Shown in pieces: positions 16,640 through 25,180 of a DNA stretch of 64,000 nucleotides. The notes beneath the pieces are model-generated. The model had not been told where the DNA came from. It saw only the letters and a list, made by a program, of their open reading frames with translations, and searched no databases. Positions within the stretch are counted from its first letter, which is position 1; every line of letters starts with the position of its first letter. Location: NCBI RefSeq assembly GCF_900143005.1, contig NZ_FRCS01000003.1, positions 124,001 through 188,000 of the forward strand. The letters are read 5' to 3'. Made by a program: the position numbers and the translations under genes. The stretch is from Cryptosporangium aurantiacum (GTDB lineage Bacteria > Actinomycetota > Actinomycetes > Mycobacteriales > Cryptosporangiaceae).

Positions 16640-18002
16640 GGACGACCGTCACGAGCGCAGCGGCCAGCGCCACGATCGCGCCGGTCGTGAAGCCCCGGGA
16701 GAAGCCGGCCGCGCTGGTGCCTGCGATGCCGGCTGCCGCCACACTGGACACGACGGCCGCGCCGAGGGACGCGCCGAACTCGTGGAAGGTGCTGACGATG
16801 CCGGAGGCGAGCCCGGCTTCCTGCGGCGCGACCTGCCCGAGCGCGGTCGCCGACGCCACCACGAAGAGCGAGCCGGTCCCGGCGGCGGCGACGCCGACCC
16901 CGACCACCAGGGCCGTGGTGCCCTCCCACAGGGCCGGAACGGCCATGCCCGCGGCGGCGACGAGCAGACCCGCCACGCCCAGCACGCGCGGCCCGATCCG
17001 CCCGAGGACACGGCCCGACGCGTCCGCCCCGACCATCGTGGCGATCGCGACGGGCAGGAACAGCAGGCCGGTCGTCAGGGGCCCGTAGCCGCGGTAGTCC
17101 TGCAGGTAGAACGTGCCGAGGAAGAACACCATGATCATCAGCGCGGTCGCCACGAGAATGAGCAGCGTTCCGGTCGCGACCGGCCGCCGGATCAACAGCC
17201 GCAGATCCATCAGCGGGTGGGCGGCGGTGCGCTGGCGAACCACGAACGCGGCGTAGAGCACGACGGCGACGCCCACGAGTGCCGCCGTGGTCGCGGTGAG
17301 CCAGCCGTGGTCGCCGGCCCGGATGAGCGCGTAGATCAGGACGCCGGTCGCTGCGGTGACCAGGGCAGCGCCGAGCACATCCAGGCGTCCCCGCTCTGGC
17401 GCGGAGGGTTCGGCGGGCAGCTGCAGACGCAGCGCCAGCAGCAGGGCGAGGCCGACGGGAACGTTGACGTAGAACACCCAGGGCCAGCCAGGTCCGGCGG
17501 TGAGTAGTCCGCCGAGAAGAACACCGAGGGCGGCTCCGCCGCCGCCGAGCGCCGACCAGATCCCGAGCGCCTTGTTGCGCTCCTCCCCGTCGAAGATCGT
17601 GACGACGAGCGAGAGTGCCGCCGGCGAGAGCAGCGCGGCGGCCAGGCCCTGGGCGACGCGGCCACCGAGCAGCATCGGGCCGGAGGTCGCCAGCCCGGCG
17701 ACGAGGGACGCCGCGGCGAAGAGCAGCAGCCCGGCCAGGACCAGACGACGGGCGCCGAAAAGGTCAGCGGCGCGGCCACCGAGCAGGAGGAGACCGCCGA
17801 ACGTGAGCGTGTAGCCGCTCACCACCCAGGTCAGGGTTTCGCGTTCCAGGCCCAGGTCAGCGCCGATGTGGGGCAGCGCGATCGCGACCACGGTCACGTC
17901 CAGGATCAGCATGAGTTGGGCGATGCCGACCATCCAGAGAATGCGCCAGCGTCGCGGATCGGGTGTGCGGGTGGGGCTGGTGGAGGTGAAGGGGTCAGCC
18001 AC
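16614..18002 (-). CDS. MFS drug exporter, DHA2 (14-helix) type
   Basis: A 462-residue transporter. The start of helix 1 (QLMLILDVTVVAIALPHIGADL) and the motif-C-like segment (ALGVLLGGLLTAGPGWPWVFYVNVPVG) are diagnostic of DHA2/EmrB-QacA exporters using proton antiport. The GTG at 18002 follows GGAGG with correct spacing; an ATG further upstream would lie in the operator. It is divergent from the TetR gene, which almost certainly represses it through the twin sites at 18025-18086. Confidence 0.93.
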   Translation of the reverse strand: MADPFTSTSPTRTPDPRRWRILWMVGIAQLMLILDVTVVAIALPHIGADLGLERETLTWVVSGYTLTFGGLLLLGGRAADLFGARRLVLAGLLLFAAASLVAGLATSGPMLLGGRVAQGLAAALLSPAALSLVVTIFDGEERNKALGIWSALGGGGAALGVLLGGLLTAGPGWPWVFYVNVPVGLALLLALRLQLPAEPSAPERGRLDVLGAALVTAATGVLIYALIRAGDHGWLTATTAALVGVAVVLYAAFVVRQRTAAHPLMDLRLLIRRPVATGTLLILVATALMIMVFFLGTFYLQDYRGYGPLTTGLLFLPVAIATMVGADASGRVLGRIGPRVLGVAGLLVAAAGMAVPALWEGTTALVVGVGVAAAGTGSLFVVASATALGQVAPQEAGLASGIVSTFHEFGASLGAAVVSSVAAAGIAGTSAAGFSRGFTTGAIVALAAALVTVVLTPVPART

Positions 18003-18024
18003 GGCGTTACGCCTCCCAGACGCT

Positions 18025-18086
18025 AAGTCGTACATCGATGCTTGAGTTAATGGCGCTACTGTAGCTCGTACATCGCTGCTCGACTT
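18025..18086. promoter_or_regulatory. Twin TetR operators
   Basis: Two 24-bp copies, 18025-18048 and 18063-18086, share the core CGTACATCG-N-TGCT. Each is an imperfect palindrome around CATCGATG / CATCGCTG with AAGTC/GAGTT-type arms, and the starts are 38 bp apart. They fill the gap between the MFS and TetR starts and should repress both. Confidence 0.75.
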
Positions 18087-18096
18087 ACGGAGATTC

Positions 18097-18690
18097 ATGG
18101 CCCGCGCAGAGGTCACACCCGCCCGTCGGGCTGACGCCCGGCAGAACATCGAGAAGATCCTGGGCGCCGCAGTGGCCTGCCTCGGGCGCAAGCCGGATGC
18201 CAGCGTCAACGAGATCGCCCAGGCAGCCGGCGTGGGACGGATGACCCTCTACGGCCACTTCGCCACCCGGGAGGCGCTCGTCGAGGCGGCGCTCCGCAGA
18301 GTGCTGGAGGACGGTGACGCCGTCCTCGAAGACTTGGACCTCGACGGCGATCCACCCGCGGCGCTGCGAGCGCTCATCGAGTCGAGCTGGCTATTGATCG
18401 CCCAGGCGAGCGCCGTCCTCGAGGCCGCGCAGGCCACCTTGCCGCCCGAGCGGATTCGCGAACTCCATGCCAAGCCGGAGCTGCGCGTGCACGACCTCAT
18501 CCGCCGCGGCCAGGCCGAGGGCGCGTTCCGCGACGACCTTCCGGTCGAGTGGCTGGCCGGCGTCCTCTTCCACCTGATGAAGGGGGCAGCAGCCGACGTC
18601 GTCCGCAATCGCCTCGACCCGGCGGACGCACCGCGCTACCTCGCCGAAACCGTCCTCGCCGCATACGCGGGCCCGCGGGCCGGCGTCTGA
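18097..18690 (+). CDS. TetR-family repressor
   Basis: A 197-residue repressor. The N-terminal helix-turn-helix (ASVNEIAQAAGVGRMTLYGHF, ending at about residue 53) is followed by an all-helical ligand domain. ATG 18097 directly follows the operator region and ACGGAG. It is divergent from the DHA2 exporter and likely autoregulated. The following MFS gene may be read through from it, as only 19 bp separate them. Confidence 0.92.
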   Translation: MARAEVTPARRADARQNIEKILGAAVACLGRKPDASVNEIAQAAGVGRMTLYGHFATREALVEAALRRVLEDGDAVLEDLDLDGDPPAALRALIESSWLLIAQASAVLEAAQATLPPERIRELHAKPELRVHDLIRRGQAEGAFRDDLPVEWLAGVLFHLMKGAAADVVRNRLDPADAPRYLAETVLAAYAGPRAGV

Positions 18691-18709
18691 CCGTGCTGAC
18701 GACCCTGCA

Positions 18710-20038
18710 GTGGCGATGATCGCCGCCCCATCGTCACTGCGCCGCGCGCGGGTCCTCGTCGCGGGCTCAGCCGTCATGAGCCTCGCGACGTCGATCACCG
18801 TTCCGTTCCTCGCCATCTACCTCCGCACCGAGCTGGACGTCTCCATCTCCGCGGTGGGACTGCTCCTGGGATGCGCGGTGCTCCTCGCGATCGCCGGGAG
18901 CTTTCTCGGCGGCGCGCTCTCGGACGCGCTGGGGCGGCGTCCGGTCATGGTCGCGGCGCTGATCGTCGTCATCGGCTCGTTCGCCGGCCTGTTCCTCAGC
19001 AACGACGTCGTGACCGCGTCCCTCTGCGCGGCGACGCTCATGACCGCGTCGGGCACCTACAGCCCGGCGGCCAAGGTGCTGCTCGGCGACCTGGTCGCGC
19101 CGACCGACCGAGGCCGGTGGTTCTCCTATCAGTACCTCGCCATCAACGCGGGTTACGCCGTCGGACCGCTCGTGGGCGCGGGGCTCGGGTTAACTGCGGG
19201 CCGCGTGTCCTTCATCGTCGCGGCCGGGGTGTGCGCGCTGTACCTGCCTGTGCTGATCGTGGTCGCCGCTCCCCCACGGTCGGCACCAGCGACGCCCGAC
19301 ACCCGGACGCCCGACATCCGAGAGCCCGACATCCGAGAGCCCGCCATCCGGGAGCCCGCCACCCGGGCGCCCGGAACGCCGGGGCGGCCGAGCTGGCGCG
19401 CCGCGCTGCGCCGAACCGCCCTGGCGCTGGTCACCGACCGGCGGCTGCTCTGGCTCCTGATCGCTGCCCTGCTGCTCGAAACCGTCCACAACAAGATCTC
19501 CGTGCTGCTCGCCCAGCACTTCGTGGGCGTGGCAGAGAACGGCGCCCAACTGCTCGCGGTGGTGATGACGACCAACGCGGTCGTCGTCATCGGTCTGCAG
19601 GCCGCCCTGGCCCGATACGTCGCCCGCCTCGACCCGATCCACGCCCTGTCCGCCGGCGGCGTGCTGACATTCGCCGGCATGGCGGGATTCGCCCTGGCGG
19701 CCGACCTGTGGCACTACGTCGCCGCGATGGTTGTGTTGACCGTCGGCGAGGTACTGATCGTCCCGTCGGAGTTCGCTCTGCTCGACCGGATCGCCCCCGC
19801 CGACTTGCGCGGCGGCTACTTCGGCGCGCAGACGCTCTCTCAGCTCGGCGGCTTCACCGGCCCCTATTTCGGCAGCCTGCTCCTGGCCACCTACGGCGGC
19901 CGGGTCATGTTCCTGACGCTCGGATCCCTGGCCCTGATCAGCGTCGCGATCTACCTCCTCGTGGGGAAGGTGGCCCGCGGCCCGGTCCAGGTGCCGAGCC
20001 ACCCCGAGCCGACGAGAACCGAGGAGAAGGGTTTGTAG
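18710..20038 (+). CDS. MFS transporter with repeat-containing central loop
   Basis: A 442-residue, 12-helix exporter. Motif A is GGALSDALGRRPVMV, between helices 2 and 3. The loop between helices 6 and 7 (about residues 190-222) is extended and made of Pro-Asp-Ile-Arg-Glu type repeats encoded by tandem 15-bp units. GTG 18710 and ATG 18716 are both possible starts; neither has a clear ribosome-binding site, which suits coupling to the TetR gene upstream. The C-terminus is hydrophilic. Substrate unknown. Confidence 0.88.
   Translation: MAMIAAPSSLRRARVLVAGSAVMSLATSITVPFLAIYLRTELDVSISAVGLLLGCAVLLAIAGSFLGGALSDALGRRPVMVAALIVVIGSFAGLFLSNDVVTASLCAATLMTASGTYSPAAKVLLGDLVAPTDRGRWFSYQYLAINAGYAVGPLVGAGLGLTAGRVSFIVAAGVCALYLPVLIVVAAPPRSAPATPDTRTPDIREPDIREPAIREPATRAPGTPGRPSWRAALRRTALALVTDRRLLWLLIAALLLETVHNKISVLLAQHFVGVAENGAQLLAVVMTTNAVVVIGLQAALARYVARLDPIHALSAGGVLTFAGMAGFALAADLWHYVAAMVVLTVGEVLIVPSEFALLDRIAPADLRGGYFGAQTLSQLGGFTGPYFGSLLLATYGGRVMFLTLGSLALISVAIYLLVGKVARGPVQVPSHPEPTRTEEKGL
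19295..19369. repeat. Five imperfect 15-bp tandem repeats in the MFS loop
   Basis: Units of CCCGAC/CATCCGAGAG type; the second and third copies are identical and the outer ones have diverged. Each adds one five-residue unit to the cytoplasmic loop without disturbing the frame. Confidence 0.9.
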
Positions 20039-20169
20039 CGCCGAAGAGAGCTGTTCCAGGCCCACCTCGGATCGTCGCAAGCAGACGCCGGATTCGCTGG
20101 ACTCTGGCGGGACAAAGCGTCGGTGGACAGATGTTCGAGTGTCGCAGCGTGATCGGAGCGGGGCATCAC

Positions 20170-20175
20170 TATGAT
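20170..20175 (+). promoter_or_regulatory. TATGAT -10 element for a leaderless transcript
   Basis: A near-consensus TATGAT lies five bases before the ATG at 20181, so transcription would begin at or next to the start codon. No Shine-Dalgarno sequence is present. No convincing -35 was seen. Confidence 0.55.
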
Positions 20176-20180
20176 TGGGC

Positions 20181-20456
20181 ATGGCGGTTGAGCACGCGCA
20201 CTCGTTGATCGACGCGATCTGTGGGCAGCCTGATGCGGCCGCGACCAGGGCGGTAGAGGTGCTCAGCGCCCAGGCCGCCGCGTTGGCCTGGGTTGGGCAG
20301 GCGACCGGTTCGTATCCGGCGCCGGCCGGTGTCGCCGCGCGTCTGCGAGAGGTTGCCGACGAGCTAAAAGACCCGTCAGACTCCCGTGACCCGGATGCGG
20401 TCATGATCCAGGTTGCCGCCGAGGCCCTCGCCGAAGAGCGCTCTAGCGCAGCGTGA
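20181..20456 (+). CDS. Putative antitoxin-like partner of a PIN-domain gene
   Basis: A 91-residue, mostly helical, acidic protein with no motif that I can name. Its last bases overlap the next gene's GTG (GTGA at 20453-20456), and the next gene looks like a PIN-domain nuclease, so by position it would be the antitoxin. It does not resemble a classic Phd or VapB DNA-binding domain. It could equally be a helper of unknown function. Confidence 0.6.
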   Translation: MAVEHAHSLIDAICGQPDAAATRAVEVLSAQAAALAWVGQATGSYPAPAGVAARLREVADELKDPSDSRDPDAVMIQVAAEALAEERSSAA

Positions 20457-20847
20457 ACGGCTACGTCCTCGACCATCTGACGTTGAGCGCAGGCCTGGCC
20501 GCTACCGGCAGCGAACACCAACGACGCGAGACCTCCCGCCTGTTACACGCTGCCGTTGACGGTGGTCCGCCGCTGATCGTGCCGGCACTATGCCTGGCAG
20601 GACCGCTACTCAGCGCCCCGCGGTGGCTGGGCATCTGGCCGCTCTGGTCACCGATGCTCCTGCCGGAGCGCTGCTGATCCTCGGCGTGGAGCGAACTCCA
20701 CAATGGGATGCCGTCCGCCATACTTTCCCCGGTTTAGGTTGGCCAGCGTTGCATGCGGCAGTCCAGGCCATCACCACTGGGCTGCTCATCATGACCACCG
20801 ACGCGGACATCTACCGCGGAGTACCGCTCGACGTCCTCGTTCTCTGA
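20453..20847 (+). pseudogene. PIN-domain-like nuclease, frameshifted
   Basis: With one base restored near 20600 the two reading frames join into a 131-residue protein of PIN-toxin size. The first part (frame of 20453) reads MNGYVLDHLTLSAG with an Asp at the PIN D1 position, then GSEHQRRE with an acidic residue. The second part (20590-20847) reads RPAVAGHLAALVTDAPAG and ends in TTGLLIMTTDADIYRGVPLDV, with the Asp of the typical PIN C-terminal TTD motif. As sequenced, the first frame stops at about 20677, before the catalytic C-terminus. Overlap with the upstream gene suggests a toxin-antitoxin type pair. Confidence 0.65.
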
Positions 20848-21387
20848 CGCGTCCGCCGCAAGGCGAGCAGCGCAGACCCGTCGCAGCACTCGATCTCCTC
20901 GTGTACGCGGTCGGTCGGCGCCACTGGGATGACTCACGCCGCCGGAGCGTAGTTCTGGACCGGCACGCCGACTCAAGCATCTCGCCGGCATCCGGATGCC
21001 GCGAATTCACCCGCACACATGCTGAGACGCACTTTCGTCACCACGACGCTCGACGCCGGCGTCGGCCTTCGCAACCCAGATCGCCGCCACGCCGTCCCGC
21101 GTACCACGATGCGCCATGACCGCGCCCGCAAGAACCTCGACCGGCACCCCGACTAGATCCTCGCCGCCTACAGGGCCTCCGGGACATAACGCGAACACGC
21201 GACGTGCCGAGTTGAGCGCGTTCGCTGACCCCGGTCCGGCCTTTCGACCGGGCGGGACGACTGGGCGCAGTCGCATACTGAGCGCTTTCAGTTAGCGCTA
21301 TTTTGCGCGTTCTTGAAATACATGCCGCTCGGCGACTTGCCGACCAATGCGACGATTGACTCAAGGACTCTCCAGCCGGGAGCAACT
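20848..21387. other. Gene-poor stretch in accessory region
   Basis: No convincing gene. Short pieces look protein-like (for example LLVYAVGRRHWDD near 20900 and RARKNLDRHPD near 21125) but stop codons break them; they may be remnants of lost genes. Base composition becomes less GC-rich from about 21280. Confidence 0.5.
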
Positions 21388-21879
21388 ATGGCGACACTTT
21401 TGTCATCTATTGGAGCCATTGGGATTATCGGGTCACTACTCTTTGCTGGTTGGCAATCCCGAGCACTCGCCAAGCAGGTCGCCTATCAGGGCACGATGGA
21501 TGGCGTCGCCACCCTGTACAGCACCCTAGAGGGCCTCCACCGTGTCCAACACTATCTGGTCGAGGATCCGACTTTGATCCCTCACTTCGCGCCCGAACGA
21601 GTACACGGGTCGCCGAATACCTTAGATGTTGCGGATCCTGGCAAGGTCCAGATGGTCGCAGCAATGTACGCGGACATACTTCACGTTGGTCTGCATGCGT
21701 TGTACGCCGTACCCGGGGCGCGGCCAGTAAGCGCCTGGGAGAAGTACTGCAAGGATCTTTGGGACCGATCTCCGGCCATTCGGACTGAGGTGGAAACCAA
21801 GCCTTGGGCCTATCCGCTTGTGGCGAGCCTGGCCGGCGTCGAAATCGCGGGCGGACCCACCGTCATTCGCCAACGGTGA
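21388..21879 (+). CDS. Orphan membrane-anchored protein
   Basis: A 163-residue protein of unknown function. ATG 21388 has CCGGGAG upstream. One membrane helix at about residues 5-24 (IGAIGIIGSLLFAGWQ) is followed by a soluble domain with YSTLEGLHRVQHYLVEDP and a C-terminal WEKYCKDLW segment. The architecture (one helix plus helical domain) resembles small membrane proteins of accessory islands. Codon choice is visibly less GC-biased than in neighbouring genes, which suggests recent acquisition. Confidence 0.7.
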   Translation: MATLLSSIGAIGIIGSLLFAGWQSRALAKQVAYQGTMDGVATLYSTLEGLHRVQHYLVEDPTLIPHFAPERVHGSPNTLDVADPGKVQMVAAMYADILHVGLHALYAVPGARPVSAWEKYCKDLWDRSPAIRTEVETKPWAYPLVASLAGVEIAGGPTVIRQR

Positions 21880-22014
21880 TTCAACAGCCCATCTAACGCC
21901 TTATGTAACCTCGTAGGCGCATCGCCGTGCCCTTCCCCAGAACGCCAGATGCGACGGCCATCGCCAAAGTCGCAGTGCGGAGCAGCTAAAGTGGACGCGA
22001 ATCAGTTGATCAAT

Positions 22015-22951
22015 GAGCCATTGCCAACCTGATTATGCGCTGGCGATCATGAGGGTCTGAACTGCGGCGATGAGCCGGTGGGCGGTGTTCGGGCTGGAGC
22101 GGATCTTCCGCAGGATCCGCCAGTTCTTCAGCTCGGCGTTGGCCCGCTCGCCGGGTCCACGGCGGCGGGCGTGGGCGGTGTTGACGTCCTTCTGGTTCCG
22201 GGACAGGCGCCGGTAGCGGCCGGTGCCCAGATCCTTCCGACGGCGCCGCTGCGGAACCGCGACCGTCGGCCCGGCGCCCTGATAGGCGGTGTCGGCCGAC
22301 GCGGGGATCTCGTGGGTGGCCAGCGCGTCGATGATCCCGTGCTCACGGGCAGCGCCCATGTCATGTCTCGCGCCGGGCAGCGGCGGCGAGATCCACACCA
22401 GCCGGCCGATCGGGTCGGCGACGACCTGCACGTTCAGCCCGTGGGCCTTGTGCTTGCCGGAGTAGAAGGCCTGGTCATAGCCCGATGTCATGCCTACCCG
22501 GTCGATGCGCAGCAGGGTGCCGTCGAGGATCACGAACGCCTTGCGGCGGGCGACCTCGATCGCCTGGGCCAGGTTGGGAGCCATCGCGGCGAGCAGTTCG
22601 AGCGCCTCACGGATGTACCGGTACACCGTCGAGGTCCCATTCGGAAGCCGCAGGCCAGGTCGGCGTAGGTCTCGCCCTTACGCACGTGCGCGACCACGAG
22701 CAGCGCCTGCCGGCCGGGCGAGAGCTTCCGCCACCGGGTTCGGCGCTGGTTGCGCTGCGCTCGCAGCGCATCGGAGAGCACGCCGAGGGCGCGCCTGGAC
22801 ACGGTCATCCCGGACGGGTAGGACAGCACGTTGAAGCTCCTGGTGGGACGTGTTGATCTAGGCAATCGCCCGTCTACCAGGAGATTCACCCATTCGACGT
22901 CACGCCACGCTGCACACCGCTGACTGCCCGCCCAGGTCGGCAAATTCACTC
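22015..22951 (-). mobile_element. IS5-like insertion sequence (inactive)
   Basis: An element of about 0.94 kb with one transposase gene. Imperfect terminal inverted repeats: left 22015-22031 (GAGCCATTGCCAACCTG) and right, read from the other strand, 22951-22933 (GAGTGAATTTGCCGACCTG). I could not fix a target-site duplication, so ends are approximate. The transposase frameshift makes it non-autonomous. Confidence 0.7.
22033..22829 (-). pseudogene. IS5-family DDE transposase, frameshifted
   Basis: The N-terminal part (GTG 22829, LSYPSGMTVSRRALGVL, then SPGRQALLVVAHVRKGETYADLACGF) is the helical THAP/HTH region of IS5-group transposases. The catalytic part continues in another frame as VYRYIREALELLAAMAP, then VILDGTLLRIDRV (first Asp), SPPLPGARHDMGAAREHGI (second Asp) and GERANAELKNWRILR (Glu). 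The break is near 22650, where GGCTTCCGAAT-GGG appears to lack one base relative to the expected GFxIGTSTVYRY. Otherwise the DDE triad is intact. Confidence 0.85.
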
Positions 22952-23611
22952 GTTACTTCTGGCGTCATGGCGCGCCAGCAGGTATCCGGCGGGCGGCTTG
23001 CCTGGCGCCGGAGCAACGATTCGCAGGCGTCCGAGCTCGGCGAAGTCGTGCTCGCGCAGTCGGTCGGCGAGCGCGTCGAGGGTCCACAGATACGCCGGTG
23101 AGGCTCTGTGGTCGTACGGGACCCAACCGTTGGTGTCTGCGGTGTCGGTGATCTGCACACCGATCAGCAGGGGTCCGCCCGGCTCTACCACTCGGGCGAA
23201 CTCGGACAGGACACGCGGAAGCAGGTCCGGCGGCGTGTGGATCAACGAGAAGTGCGCCAGGATGCCCGCGATCGACTCGTCCCCTGCGTCGAGATGGAGC
23301 ATAGAACCGACCTCGTAGCGCAGGTCGGGACGATACCGGCGGGCGATCGCGACCATGGCCGGTGACAGATCGATCCCGTAAGCCCGGATACCGGCTCGAT
23401 CCAGGTGATCGGTCCACTGTCCGGGACCGCAACCCGCATCGACCACAGCACCCACCGACCCACCGGCGCGGACGAGGTCGGCGAAGGCGTTGATCATCCC
23501 TGCTGACAGCGCATCGATGACTTGGTCACCCTGTCGCACCATGTCGTCGTACAACTCGGCGACCTCGTCGTAGTCTCGACGGGTCCGATCCAACGCTTCG
23601 TTCTCACTCAC
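22946..23611 (-). CDS. Class I SAM-dependent methyltransferase
   Basis: A 221-residue methyltransferase. GTG 23611 gives SENEALDRTRRDYDEVAELYDD. Motif I is VVDAGCGPGQWTDHL, followed by AYGIDLSPAMVAIARRY and ILAHFSLIHTPPDLLPRVL. It resembles ubiquinone/trans-aconitate type methyltransferases. The stop codon (22946-22948) lies inside the right inverted repeat of the IS, so the last few residues (RSNE) come from or abut the element; the protein core appears complete. Substrate unknown. Confidence 0.87.
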   Translation of the reverse strand: MSENEALDRTRRDYDEVAELYDDMVRQGDQVIDALSAGMINAFADLVRAGGSVGAVVDAGCGPGQWTDHLDRAGIRAYGIDLSPAMVAIARRYRPDLRYEVGSMLHLDAGDESIAGILAHFSLIHTPPDLLPRVLSEFARVVEPGGPLLIGVQITDTADTNGWVPYDHRASPAYLWTLDALADRLREHDFAELGRLRIVAPAPGKPPAGYLLARHDARSNE

Positions 23612-24106
23612 CCGCCGGACTCTAGGGAACAGGTCGGACGTAGGAGTGTCGGACACTCCAACCGCGAAGGCGACGCGATCGATCCGTCCGCCCAGGACGG
23701 TGGGCACCACCTTTACCACCGCCCCCACCAAGCTGTCCACGACGGCCGCAGCGCTGGCACATCCACTCCCGGGCCGCACGCCACGCGCACAACCGCTGGC
23801 CAGCCCCCTCACAAGGTTGGCAAAGGCTCAATATCTGAGCTACCTCGCGGAGTTCGGTCTGGCCGACTGGGATTTCGTCGCTACGCAGGTCGAATACCGG
23901 CTTACACGCACCTGGGAATGCATCGAGGCGCACGTGCGAGTGGAGCGTGACTACCGTGGCGGACCTGACACGTGCCGGTAGCGTGACGATGCATCGTCAT
24001 CGCCGAAGATCGCGGGTGACAAATAGCAGCTCGACGGCCATCCTCGACGGACATCCTGGATTGCGCCGCCCTCATCACAACACGAAGTCGCCGCGGAACG
24101 CTGCGG
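23612..24106. other. Intergenic stretch with a possible gene remnant
   Basis: No convincing gene. A short plus-strand frame at about 23812-23981 is protein-like (YLSYLAEFGLADWDFVATQ) but lacks a good start and could be a remnant of 55 residues. The promoter of the methyltransferase is expected next to 23612. Confidence 0.45.
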
Positions 24107-24607
24107 TTAGCTGATGTCGTAGTACTGATCGTGGTCGAGGCTGGCGCCGAGTTCGGCGAGCCGCTGGATCGTGCGCGTGGAGTAGCTGATCGCGGCGCTG
24201 GACACGATGGATTCGCCCTCGTCGCGGTAGCCGTGGGCCTCGATGACCAGCGTCATGTGGACTTGAAGGCCGAGCGTCTGGCAGGCATTGCGGATTCCGT
24301 CGGCGACGGGCGCGACGGCGTCCAGGAGCGCGACCAGCACGGGCTCGCTGTAGGGGGTGTCCTGCGGTGGGAGTTCGTAGCTCCAGTTGGCGAAGTTCCG
24401 GGTGGCCGCGCCATTCCGGTGGGGCGATGGGTCGCCGCGTCGCCAGCTGCGGGTGGGCATCAGCCCGACCAGCTCGGTGATCTGGTCGGGGTCGAAGGCC
24501 ATCTCGTCGAGCTGGCTCGGCGTGTAGGGCGGGTCGCCGTGGTCGCCCTGGCGGCTGAAGGACAGGTAAGCGCGCTGGGTCCAGGTCACGTTGATCGGCT
24601 GATCCAC
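24107..24607 (-). CDS. DUF4279 domain protein
   Basis: A 166-residue soluble protein. It matches DUF4279 in AYLSFSRQGD, FDPDQITELVGLMPTRSWRRGD, and the paired C-terminal beta region. DUF4279 proteins are often encoded singly in accessory regions and some are suspected immunity proteins of polymorphic-toxin systems; no toxin is visible here. GTG 24607 is the first start in frame. Confidence 0.82.
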   Translation of the reverse strand: MDQPINVTWTQRAYLSFSRQGDHGDPPYTPSQLDEMAFDPDQITELVGLMPTRSWRRGDPSPHRNGAATRNFANWSYELPPQDTPYSEPVLVALLDAVAPVADGIRNACQTLGLQVHMTLVIEAHGYRDEGESIVSSAAISYSTRTIQRLAELGASLDHDQYYDIS

Positions 24608-24814
24608 CGGCCTACCGTAGAGCGTCGTTGCTGTTCACCGGCTTAGGCGGTGCGTTTGGCTCAAGTGCGGGCAACGAGGCCCCGCTCCCGCCCCTATGGG
24701 TCGCGCGAGGCAGTCGACGAGCGCTGCCAGCACGTCACGAGCGCGGCGTCGCTCGACGATAGGCGCTGCCGGCAGAACGCCCGCCGCGAGTCGAGTGGAC
24801 TCTGCGCAGCCAGG

Positions 24815-25099
24815 TCACGGCTGCTCGACGCTGGCGATCCGGTACTTGTGCACATCGGCTGACCGCAGCGGTGGCGCCTCCGGCACGGGCCCGCCGCTGG
24901 AACGAAACCGGTGCAGGTCGTCGTCGGATTCCCACCGCTCGTACACGTTGATCCGGGTGGGATCGAGCGGATCCGGACTTTGCACAAAATCCAGGCAGCC
25001 CACCGCCTGGCGTGCCAGTCGCGCCACGTCGAATACGCCGGCCAAGTACCGGTCACGATCGGACGCGTCGAGGTACAGCGCTCCCGCGATGATGATCAA
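24815..25099 (-). CDS. Antibiotic-biosynthesis-monooxygenase (ABM) fold protein
   Basis: A 94-residue ferredoxin-like-fold protein of the ABM/YgiN family: MIIIAGALYLDASDRDRYL, GCLDFVQSPDPLDP and NVYERWESDDDLHRF are family landmarks. Members are small cofactor-free monooxygenases or heme-degrading enzymes that act on quinols and polyketides. It is 81 bp from a second protein of similar fold (25181-25489). Start ATG 25099. Confidence 0.88.
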   Translation of the reverse strand: MIIIAGALYLDASDRDRYLAGVFDVARLARQAVGCLDFVQSPDPLDPTRINVYERWESDDDLHRFRSSGGPVPEAPPLRSADVHKYRIASVEQP

Positions 25100-25180
25100 G
25101 TCGCCTCCCTCAGTGAGGGCCGCCGGAGCGAACCCACAGCCGCCGCGCGCGGGGCTATCCCGGTGCTTCCGACGCGCCGG

